DNA of 64,000 nt from JBBQSN01 sp963825505 (GTDB lineage: Bacteria; Actinomycetota; Actinomycetes; Actinomycetales; CAWJMD01). The notes below the pieces were generated by a model, which was given only the letters and a program-made list of their open reading frames with translations, did no database searches and was not told the DNA's origin. A program made the translations under genes and the position numbers. Positions 9,208-15,733 of the stretch are shown piece by piece; within the stretch, counting starts at the first letter, position 1, and the number at the start of each line of letters is the position of its first letter. The DNA is taken from NCBI GenBank assembly GCA_963825505.1, contig CAWGTL010000013.1, positions 1 through 64,000 on the forward strand, in the 5' to 3' direction.

Positions 9208-9471
9208 TCAGCCCTCCATCTGCACCCGGATGGTGGTGATCTGGGTCATGATCCGCACCCGCAGGGTGTCCGGGGCCGGCTCGTGGCACGACCGGCGGAC
9301 CAGCGCCTTGAGCGCCTCCTCCAGGTCGTACTGCTGCAGGCAGGGGGAGCACTCGGCGAGGTGGTGCTTGATCCGCTCCACGTCGATCCGGGTCACCTCC
9401 TTGTCCAGGTAGGTGTAGACCTCGTCGAGGACCTCGCGACAGTCCTCGTCGTGCGGGTCGCCGCAGCTCAT
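9208..9471 (-). CDS. rsrA: Mycothiol system anti-sigma-R factor RsrA
   Basis: An 87-residue zinc-containing anti-sigma factor that holds SigR inactive until thiol oxidation. The ZAS motif is visible as HHLAECSPC (His-x3-Cys-x2-Cys, about residues 36-44), with further Cys at 3 and 11 in MSCGDPHDEDC. Redox disulphide formation there releases SigR. ATG 9471 overlaps the sigR stop by 4 bases (ATGA), implying coupled translation and balanced synthesis with its partner. Confidence 0.95.
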   Translation of the reverse strand: MSCGDPHDEDCREVLDEVYTYLDKEVTRIDVERIKHHLAECSPCLQQYDLEEALKALVRRSCHEPAPDTLRVRIMTQITTIRVQMEG

Positions 9472-10148
9472 GACCTGACCTCCGGTGCAGACTCGCCGCT
9501 GGTGGCGGCGACCAGCCCGCGGTCGCGGGCGTAGTCCTCGAGCAGGACGCGCAGCTGGCGCCGGCCGCGGTGCAGCCGCGACATCACGGTGCCGATGGGC
9601 GTGCCCATGATCTCGGCGATCTCCTTGTACGCGAAGCCCTCGACGTCGGCGTAGTAGACCGCCATCCGGAACTCCTCCGGCAGGGCCTGCAGCGCCTCCT
9701 TGACGTCGGAGTCGGGCAGCCGGTCGAGCGCCTCGTGCTCGGCCGAACGCAGCCCGGTGGACGTGTGGGACTCCGCCCGGGCGAGCTGCCAGTCCTCGAT
9801 GTCCTCCGCGCCGGACTGCAGCGGCTGGCGCTGCTTCTTGCGGTAGGAGTTGATGTAGGTGTTGGTGAGGATCCGGTACAGCCAGGCCTTGAGGTTCGTG
9901 CCCGGCCGGTACTGGTGGAAGGACGCGAACGCCTTCGTGTACGCCTCCTGGACGAGGTCCTCGGCGTCGGCGGGGTTGCGGGTCATCCGCATCGCGGCCG
10001 AGTACAGCTGGTCCAGGTACTGCAGCGCCTCGGCCTCGAACCGGGCGACGCGCTCGCCCTGGCTCTCGTCCTCGGGGGCGCGGGTGGCGCCGGGCTCGCC
10101 GAGGTCGATCTCGACCTCGGAGCCGGTGGCCGACGTGGGTTCAGTCAT
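9468..10148 (-). CDS. sigR: RNA polymerase sigma factor SigR (ECF, thiol-oxidative stress)
   Basis: A 226-residue ECF sigma factor that drives the disulphide-stress regulon (thioredoxins, mycothiol metabolism). Region 2 is seen in NPADAEDLVQEAYTKAFASFHQYRPGTNLKAWLYRI (in parts) at about residues 60-100. Region 4 is EGFAYKEIAEIMGTPIGTVMSRLHRGR at about 175-200. The acidic N-terminal 30 residues are typical of SigR/SigH. It forms an overlapping operon with rsrA. Two promoters lie upstream, one with the SigR consensus itself, so it is autoregulated. The order rsrA-sigR, SRAP, aroA, rsgA resembles the mycobacterial sigH locus. Confidence 0.95.
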   Translation of the reverse strand: MTEPTSATGSEVEIDLGEPGATRAPEDESQGERVARFEAEALQYLDQLYSAAMRMTRNPADAEDLVQEAYTKAFASFHQYRPGTNLKAWLYRILTNTYINSYRKKQRQPLQSGAEDIEDWQLARAESHTSTGLRSAEHEALDRLPDSDVKEALQALPEEFRMAVYYADVEGFAYKEIAEIMGTPIGTVMSRLHRGRRQLRVLLEDYARDRGLVAATSGESAPEVRS

Positions 10149-10156
10149 CACCCTGG

Positions 10157-10276
10157 AGTCTAGTCGCCCGGTGGCAGGCTGCCGGACGGGCCGCCGGGCC
10201 GCGCGGTACGCGCAGCGGGGGGATGCGGTCATGGTCGGCACACGAGGGTGAACGCGCCCACCGCCGCCCTGATTCC
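10157..10276 (-). promoter_or_regulatory. Dual promoter of sigR-rsrA, including a SigR-dependent promoter
   Basis: GGAAT (10276-10272), exactly 18 bases, then GTT (10253-10251) matches the SigR consensus and would give a leader of roughly 95 bases. Nearer the gene, TAGACT (10162-10157) stands 8 bases before ATG 10148 and fits a housekeeping start close to or at the start codon. Two promoters, one autoregulated, is the arrangement known in Streptomyces coelicolor. Confidence 0.85.
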
Positions 10277-10306
10277 GCCGCCTCATCCCGTGCCGGTCGC
10301 GGAAGG

Positions 10307-10312
10307 TAGCGT
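10307..10312 (+). promoter_or_regulatory. Leaderless-type -10 box of ferritin
   Basis: TAGCGT ends 7 bases before ATG 10320, with no ribosome site between. No DtxR/IdeR-like palindrome was recognised nearby. Confidence 0.6.
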
Positions 10313-10319
10313 CTCGGCC

Positions 10320-10853
10320 ATGTCCGAGCCCACCTTCATGTCCCTCATGCAGGACCAGGTCCGCAACGAGTTCTCCGCCAGCCAGCAGTACATCGCGCTG
10401 GCCGTGTGGTTCGACGACCAGGACCTCCCGCAGCTGGCCGCGCACTTCTACCGCCAGTCGGTGGAGGAGCGGAACCACGCGATGATGCTGGTGCAGTACC
10501 TGCTCGACCGGGACGTGAAGGTGTTCATCCCGGGCGTCGACGCCGTGGAGACCGAGTTCGGTTCCGTCACGGCGCCGATCAAGCTGGCGCTGGAGCAGGA
10601 GCGCGAGGTGACCCGCCAGATCGAGGCGCTGTTCCGTGCCGCCCGCGCCGAGGACGACGCCCTCGGCGAGCAGTTCATGCTGTGGTTCCTCAAGGAGCAG
10701 GTCGAGGAGGTCGCCTCGATGACCACGCTGCTCGCGGTGGCCGAGCGGGCCGGCGACAACCTGTTCCACCTCGAGGACTACCTCGCCCGCGAGGCCGTGG
10801 GCGACGGCGGCACCGACGCCTCCGCCCCGGCGGCGGCGGGCGGGGTCCTCTAG
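10320..10853 (+). CDS. Ferritin
   Basis: A 177-residue iron-storage protein that forms a 24-subunit shell and oxidises Fe(II). Ferroxidase-centre ligands are visible in QVRNEFSASQQY (Glu17) and SVEERNHAMM (Glu/His). Further acidic residues lie at LEQEREVTRQIEALF and FLKEQVEEV. It has no haem-binding Met of bacterioferritin in the usual place, so the bacterial ferritin (Ftn/BfrB) class is favoured. A Gly/Ala-rich tail extends about 20 residues past the fold. It is divergent from sigR across a 171-bp control region. Confidence 0.93.
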   Translation: MSEPTFMSLMQDQVRNEFSASQQYIALAVWFDDQDLPQLAAHFYRQSVEERNHAMMLVQYLLDRDVKVFIPGVDAVETEFGSVTAPIKLALEQEREVTRQIEALFRAARAEDDALGEQFMLWFLKEQVEEVASMTTLLAVAERAGDNLFHLEDYLAREAVGDGGTDASAPAAAGGVL

Positions 10854-10874
10854 CCCGACCGGATCGGCGCCCGC

Positions 10875-11720
10875 TCAGACGTCGAGCGCCTGCTGCTCCT
10901 CGGTGCGGCCGAGGAGCTCGCCGGTGAGCGGGTCGACCACGCCGACCAGCTCGTCGACCGGCAGCGGTTCGACCAGCTCGGGCCCGTTGTTGTTGGCGTT
11001 GCTCACCATCGTGCCCACCGGCACGCAGCGGAACCGGCCGGCGGCGGGCGGCTCGAGCAGCTCGCCGATCGCCGACGGGTCGGTGAGCGCGGGGTCGAGC
11101 CAGGCCGCCCAGCGGTCGGGGTCGAGCACCACGGGCATCCGGTCGTGGATCCGGTCGAGCCCCGGCTCGGCCTCGGTGGTCACCACCGCGAACGTGCTCA
11201 GCCAGGCGTCGGGGTCGTCGGGGTCGACCGAGGGGTCCTTCCAGAACTCGTAGACGCCGGCGAGCGCCACGCGGCCGCCGTCGCGGCGGGTCATGAGGAA
11301 CGGCTGCTTGCGCGCCCGGCCCTTGGCGTCGAGCGCGGTGGGGCTCTTCTGCCACTCGTACCACCCGTCGGCCGGCACGATCGCCCGCCGGGTCGCGGCA
11401 GCCCGCTTGAAGGCCGGCTTGGTGAGCAGGGAGTCGGCCCGGGCGTTGATCATCCGCGCCCCGCCGGAGCGGTCCTTGGACCACGACGGCACCAGCCCCC
11501 ACACCAGCGACCGCAGCTGGCGCACCGGCTCCGGCTCCGGCCCGGCGTCGTCCTCGGCCGCCCGGCGGTCCTCGCGCCGCACCCGCTGGACGACGACCGG
11601 CGCCGACTTCGTGGGCGCCACGTTCCAGTCCGGCTCGAGGCCGCCGGTCTCGTCGTCCTCGATCTCGAACTCCTCGACCAGCTGGTCGGGGTCGGCGCTG
11701 GCTGCGTAGCGTCCGCACAT
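10875..11720 (-). CDS. SOS response-associated peptidase (SRAP/HMCES-YedK family)
   Basis: A 281-residue DNA-protein crosslink protein that shields abasic sites in single-stranded DNA. Catalytic Cys2 is in MCGRYA and is exposed after Met removal. Asn33 is in DWNVAPT, Glu is in PADGWYEW, and His is in IHDRMPVVL. These four residues make the known active site. A loop of about 25 residues rich in Glu, Arg and Ser (around 65-90) enlarges the protein slightly. A CAGAGT box 6 bases before the ATG suggests a leaderless message. Divergent from the DoxX-type gene. Confidence 0.93.
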   Translation of the reverse strand: MCGRYAASADPDQLVEEFEIEDDETGGLEPDWNVAPTKSAPVVVQRVRREDRRAAEDDAGPEPEPVRQLRSLVWGLVPSWSKDRSGGARMINARADSLLTKPAFKRAAATRRAIVPADGWYEWQKSPTALDAKGRARKQPFLMTRRDGGRVALAGVYEFWKDPSVDPDDPDAWLSTFAVVTTEAEPGLDRIHDRMPVVLDPDRWAAWLDPALTDPSAIGELLEPPAAGRFRCVPVGTMVSNANNNGPELVEPLPVDELVGVVDPLTGELLGRTEEQQALDV

Positions 11721-11772
11721 GCCCCCACTCTGCCAGTGGGCACCGACGGCCCGGATGCGCTACGAAAGAGGC

Positions 11773-12315
11773 ATGAGCATCGTGCGCCGCCTCGCCCGTC
11801 CCCTGCTGGCCGCCAACTTCGTGATCGAGGGGCTCGACCACGTGCGCCACCCCGGTCCTCGCGTCGACAGCGCCCGGCCGCTGGTCAGCACCCTGTCCGG
11901 GCCGCTGCGGCTGCCCGACGACCCCGAGCTGCTGGTGCGCGCCAACGGCGCCGCGATGGCGGTCGCGGGGTCGCTGCTGGCGATCGGACGCCTCCCCCGG
12001 CTGTCGGCCACCGTGCTCGCCGCGAGCCTGGTGCCCGCCACCTACATCGACCACCCGTTCTGGGCCGAGAAGGACCCGCAGGAGAAGGCGGCCCAGCGCA
12101 CCCGCTTCCTCACCAACCTCGGCCTGCTCGGCGGCGTGCTCATCGCCAGCGTCGACACCGACGGCCGGCCCGGCCTGGCCTGGCGCTCCGAGCGCGCGGC
12201 CAAGGACGCGAAGCGGGCTGCGGGCCACGCGAAGAAGGACGCCAAGCGCGCGGGGCGCAGCGCCCGTCGCGAGGCGCGTCTGGCGCGCGCCAAGGTCGAG
12301 GCGGCCGTCTCCTGA
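11773..12315 (+). CDS. DoxX family membrane protein with basic C-terminal tail
   Basis: A 180-residue protein with about four membrane helices in residues 10-135, including NFVIEGLDHV and PATYIDHPFW typical of actinobacterial DoxX proteins. The final 45 residues are a Lys/Arg/Ala-rich helix (AAKDAKRAAGHAKKDAKR) that probably lies in the cytoplasm and could contact nucleic acid or acidic lipids. Function is unknown. An AGAGG ribosome site precedes ATG 11773. A TACGAA box lies 6 bases away, a weaker match to the leaderless box. Confidence 0.8.
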   Translation: MSIVRRLARPLLAANFVIEGLDHVRHPGPRVDSARPLVSTLSGPLRLPDDPELLVRANGAAMAVAGSLLAIGRLPRLSATVLAASLVPATYIDHPFWAEKDPQEKAAQRTRFLTNLGLLGGVLIASVDTDGRPGLAWRSERAAKDAKRAAGHAKKDAKRAGRSARREARLARAKVEAAVS

Positions 12316-12323
12316 GCGGTCAC

Positions 12324-12329
12324 TAGGCT
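12324..12329 (+). promoter_or_regulatory. Leaderless-type -10 box of aroA
   Basis: TAGGCT ends 7 bases before GTG 12337 and there is no ribosome site. Confidence 0.6.
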
Positions 12330-12336
12330 GGCGCGG

Positions 12337-13626
12337 GTGACCGAGCTCTGGCCGGCGCCCGCCTCCCCCGGGCCCCTCGACGCCACCGTCCGACTGCCCG
12401 GGTCGAAGTCGCTCACCAACCGCTACCTGGTGCTGGCGGCGCTCGCCGACGGCCCGTCCCGGCTGCGGGCGCCGCTGCGCTCGCGCGACACCCTGCTGAT
12501 GGCGCAGGCGCTGCGCGACCTCGGCGTCGCCGTCGAGGACGACTACGGGTCGGACGACTGGCACGTGGTGCCCGGCGCGTCGGTCGAGGGCGGCACCGAG
12601 GTGGCGTGCGGGCTGGCCGGCACCGTGATGCGGTTCGTGCCGCCACTGGCCGCCCTGGCCGACGGCGACGTGCGTTTCGACGGCGACCCGCAGGCCCGGG
12701 TGCGGCCGATGGGACCCGTGCTCGGAGCACTGCGCTCGCTCGGCGTCGAGGTCGACGACGCGGGCCGCGGGACGTTGCCGTTCACCGTCCGCGGCCGGTC
12801 CGGTCGCGTCCCCGGCGGCACCACGGTGATCGACGCCTCCGGCTCCAGCCAGTTCGTCTCCGCCCTGCTGCTGTCCGGCGCGCGCTACGAGCAGGGCGTG
12901 ACCGTGGTCAACGACGGCCCGCGGGTGCCGAGCGAGCCGCACCTGGAGATGACCGTCGAGACCCTGCGCGACTGCGGCGTCGAGGTCGACGACTCCGTGC
13001 GCGGCACCTGGCGGGTCGAGCCGGGGACGATCGGCGCCCTCGACGTGCAGGTGGAGCCCGACCTGTCGAACGCCGCCCCCTTCCTGGCCGCGGCGCTGGT
13101 GTGCGGCGGACGCGTGCACGTGCCGGACTGGCCGCAGCGCACCACGCAGGCCGGCGACCACCTGCGCGACCTGCTCGACCAGATGGGCGCCGAGGTCGGT
13201 CTCGACCGCGACGGCCTCACGGTCGAGGGCACCGGCGAGCTCTACGGGGTCGACGCCGACCTGCACGAGGCCGGAGAGCTGGCCCCGGTCGTGGCAGCCC
13301 TGTGCGCGCTCGCCGACTCGCCGTCCACGCTGCGCGGCATCGCGCACCTGCGCGGGCACGAGACCGACCGGCTGGCCGCGCTGGCCACCGAGCTCGGCGA
13401 GCTCGGCTGCGAGGTCATCCAGCTCGAGGACGGCCTGACGATCCGTCCGAAGCCGTTGCGGGCCAAGGTCTTCCGTTCGTACCACGATCACCGGATGGCG
13501 CAGGCGGGAGCGGTGGTCGGCCTGCGCGTGGCCGGCACCCAGGTCGAGGACGTCGCGACGACGGCGAAGACGCTGCCCGACTTCCCCGGCATGTGGACCC
13601 AGCTGCTCGGCTCGGTCCGGGCGTGA
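12337..13626 (+). CDS. aroA: 3-phosphoshikimate 1-carboxyvinyltransferase (EPSP synthase)
   Basis: A 429-residue enzyme of the shikimate pathway that joins phosphoenolpyruvate to shikimate-3-phosphate. The N-terminal LPGSKSLTNRYLVLAALA holds the substrate-binding Lys and Ser. LAGTVMRFVPPLAAL is the Gly-containing loop that contacts PEP. SSQFVSALLLSG, the PSEPHLEMT segment and the C-terminal YHDHRMAQAGAVVGL are further family signatures. The gene is intact and probably heads an operon with rsgA and the APH-like kinase, with 18 and 1-base gaps. Confidence 0.97.
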   Translation: MTELWPAPASPGPLDATVRLPGSKSLTNRYLVLAALADGPSRLRAPLRSRDTLLMAQALRDLGVAVEDDYGSDDWHVVPGASVEGGTEVACGLAGTVMRFVPPLAALADGDVRFDGDPQARVRPMGPVLGALRSLGVEVDDAGRGTLPFTVRGRSGRVPGGTTVIDASGSSQFVSALLLSGARYEQGVTVVNDGPRVPSEPHLEMTVETLRDCGVEVDDSVRGTWRVEPGTIGALDVQVEPDLSNAAPFLAAALVCGGRVHVPDWPQRTTQAGDHLRDLLDQMGAEVGLDRDGLTVEGTGELYGVDADLHEAGELAPVVAALCALADSPSTLRGIAHLRGHETDRLAALATELGELGCEVIQLEDGLTIRPKPLRAKVFRSYHDHRMAQAGAVVGLRVAGTQVEDVATTAKTLPDFPGMWTQLLGSVRA

Positions 13627-13644
13627 GGGCGGCGTGAGGGTGCT

Positions 13645-14673
13645 GTGACTCCGCGGCGGTACGACGAGAGCGACGTGCGGGTACGCCCCAACCCCAAGGG
13701 GTCCCGCCCGCGGACGAAGGACCGCCCGAGCCACTCCGACGCCGTCGCCGGCCGCGTCCTCACCGTCGACCGCGGCCGGTACACCGTGCTGGTGCCCGAC
13801 TCGCCCGACCGCGTGGTGATGGCGATGAAGGCCCGCGAGCTCGGCCGGGCCGGGATCGTCGTCGGCGACCGGGTCTCCGTCGTCGGGGACACCTCCGGCG
13901 AGCCGGACACGCTCGCCCGGGTCGTGCGGGTCTCGGAGCGGACGGGGACGCTGCGGCGAACGGCCGACGACACCGACCCGGTGGAGCGCGTGGTGGTCAC
14001 CGGCGTCGACCAGCTCGTCATCGTCACCGCCCTGGCCGATCCGGAGCCGCGGCCGCGGATGGTCGACCGCTGCCTGGTGGCGGCCTACGACGCGGGGCTC
14101 GACCCGCTGCTCTGCCTCACCAAGGCCGACCTCGCCGATCCCGCGCCGTTCCTCGCGCTCTACGAGGCGCTGGGGGTCCCGGCCGTGGTCACCTCGCGCG
14201 ACCCCGACCGCGCGGTCCACGGCGTGGAAGCGGTGCGCGAGCGGCTGATGGGGCGCGACAGCGTGCTGATCGGCCACTCCGGGGTCGGCAAGTCCACGCT
14301 CGTCAACGCGCTGGTGCCGACCGCCGACCGCGCCACCGGCATCGTCAACGCGGTGACCGGGCGGGGCCGGCACACCTCCTCGTCCGCGGTCGCCTTCCCG
14401 CTCCAGGACGCGGACGGCGGCACGGTCGGCTGGGTCACCGACACCCCGGGCGTCCGCTCGTTCGGTCTGGCCCACGTCGGCCCGGACGGCCTGCTGCGCG
14501 CCTTCAGCGACCTCGCACCCGGCGAGGCGGACTGCCCGCGCGGCTGCACCCACGACGAAGCGGACTGCGGCCTGGACGGCTTCGTGGCGTCCGGCGGTGC
14601 CGGTGACAACGGGCCCGCCCGGCTGGACTCGTTCCGTCGGCTCCTGCGGGCGCTCACGGGCGCGGACGACTGA
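13645..14673 (+). CDS. rsgA: Ribosome small subunit-dependent GTPase A
   Basis: A 342-residue circularly permuted GTPase that helps late 30S maturation. An N-terminal OB-like region (about 35-100) is followed by G4 LTKADLAD, G1 IGHSGVGKSTLVNAL and G3 DTPGVRSFG, in the permuted order. The C-terminal zinc knuckle CPRGCTHDEADC (about 297-308) is present. A basic N-terminal tail rich in Arg and Pro precedes the fold. GTG 13645 starts 18 bases after aroA, the order conserved in other actinobacteria. Confidence 0.95.
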   Translation: MTPRRYDESDVRVRPNPKGSRPRTKDRPSHSDAVAGRVLTVDRGRYTVLVPDSPDRVVMAMKARELGRAGIVVGDRVSVVGDTSGEPDTLARVVRVSERTGTLRRTADDTDPVERVVVTGVDQLVIVTALADPEPRPRMVDRCLVAAYDAGLDPLLCLTKADLADPAPFLALYEALGVPAVVTSRDPDRAVHGVEAVRERLMGRDSVLIGHSGVGKSTLVNALVPTADRATGIVNAVTGRGRHTSSSAVAFPLQDADGGTVGWVTDTPGVRSFGLAHVGPDGLLRAFSDLAPGEADCPRGCTHDEADCGLDGFVASGGAGDNGPARLDSFRRLLRALTGADD

Positions 14674-14674
14674 G

Positions 14675-15523
14675 ATGGCGCCCGCCTGGCCCGAGACGGT
14701 CCTGCGAGCCGTCGAGGACGAGGTGGGCACACCGGTGACGACCGAGCTCCTCGGCGGGCTCAGCGGACGCGACGTCCTCCGCGCCGCGGGGCCGCGCAGC
14801 GCGGTCGTGGTGAAGCACCCCGCGAACCACCGCGAGACGGACTTCTACCGGCGGGTGGCGCCGACGCTCGGGCCCGGCGTCGCCGTTCCGCGGTCACTGG
14901 TCGCCGACGACGGCTGGCTCGTCCTGGAGCACCTGCCCGAACCGCTGCCGCGCGAACGGTGGCTGGCCGACCCGTCGGTGATGCGCACGCTGGCCGCGGT
15001 GCACCGCTCCCACACCGCCGCCGGGCTGCTGGTCGACCCGTTCCGGCCGGCCTGGGGACCGGACCTCACCGACGTCGCGCTGCAGAGGGTCTCGCCCACG
15101 CAGCGCGACACCACCCGGCGCGCGCTCGGGCGGCTGCGGTCCGAGTCCGACCACTGGCTCGCCGGCGACGTCCTGGTCTCGGCCGACCCCAACCCGCGCA
15201 ACTGGGGCGTGCGCGACGACGGGACGCTCGTGCTGTTCGACTGGGAGCGCGTCGGTCTCGCCACCCCTGCCGTCGACGTCGCGATCACCGTCCCCGGTCT
15301 CCCCCGGCGCGACCAGGTGGAGCTGGCGGCCGCCGCCTACCTGGCCGTGCAGGACCGCGACCACGTCGCGTGGTCGCCGGCCCAGCTCACCCGCGGCCTG
15401 CTGGTGGTGAAGGCCTGGACCTGCGTCGGGCTGCTGGCCGAGGACCGCGACGACGCCGCGCTCGTCGACGCGCAGCGGCGGCTCGCGGCCGACCTGCCCG
15501 GGTGGATCGCCTCGATCCCCTGA
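14675..15523 (+). CDS. Aminoglycoside phosphotransferase-like kinase
   Basis: A 282-residue protein of the APH/choline kinase fold. VVVKHPANHRETDFYRRV supplies the ATP Lys and Glu. The catalytic loop reads VSADPNPRNWGV, so the usual His-Gly before the catalytic Asp is Ser-Ala, while Asp and Asn remain. LFDWERVGLATPAVDVA is the metal-binding segment. The substrate is unknown, and the name should not be read as antibiotic resistance. ATG 14675 begins one base after the rsgA stop. Confidence 0.8.
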   Translation: MAPAWPETVLRAVEDEVGTPVTTELLGGLSGRDVLRAAGPRSAVVVKHPANHRETDFYRRVAPTLGPGVAVPRSLVADDGWLVLEHLPEPLPRERWLADPSVMRTLAAVHRSHTAAGLLVDPFRPAWGPDLTDVALQRVSPTQRDTTRRALGRLRSESDHWLAGDVLVSADPNPRNWGVRDDGTLVLFDWERVGLATPAVDVAITVPGLPRRDQVELAAAAYLAVQDRDHVAWSPAQLTRGLLVVKAWTCVGLLAEDRDDAALVDAQRRLAADLPGWIASIP

Positions 15524-15528
15524 CCGAT

Positions 15529-15733
15529 GAGTCCGGTTCGTCGGCGTGGTCGACCCTCACCGACCTGCGGTGGGAGGACACGACCGTGCTCGACGGGGAC
15601 CCGGTGGAGACCGTCGGCGCGCTGAAGCGGGCCGAGGGTGTTCCCCGACGGCCACGAGGTGCCGAGGCTGGACCTGCTGGAGACCAAGGCGTTCCGCAAC
15701 GGCGTCGCGCTCCTGCGCTACGCGCCGGCCTGA
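15529..15733 (+). pseudogene. Remnant of a RibD C-terminal (dihydrofolate reductase-like) protein
   Basis: Two fragments of the RibD-C/dihydrofolate-reductase-like family are joined here. The first reads WSTLTDLRWEDTTVLDGD followed by PVETVGALKRAEG. The second, in another frame from about 15641, reads VFPDGHEVPRLDLLETKAF and ends RNGVALLRYAPA at a TGA. The N-terminal part and the central segment, where the family has GDLVVLGSGELV and HPVVLGSG, are absent. This is an internal deletion that also changed frame. It lies between the kinase stop and the convergent synthetase stop, and its end overlaps that stop by 16 bases. Confidence 0.75.

Noticed and set aside
10254..10319. Iron-box (DtxR/IdeR) operator for ferritin
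   Set aside because: No TTAGG-type palindrome was found between the SigR promoter and the ferritin start.
10690..14730. Very long open frame on the minus strand (over 1300 codons)
   Set aside because: It lies antisense to aroA, rsgA and others, is full of Arg, Pro, Gly and His, and shows no domain. Long stop-free shadow frames are expected at this G+C content.
14675..15523. Antibiotic-resistance gene
   Set aside because: Only the general APH fold is present and the catalytic loop is altered; the context is housekeeping.
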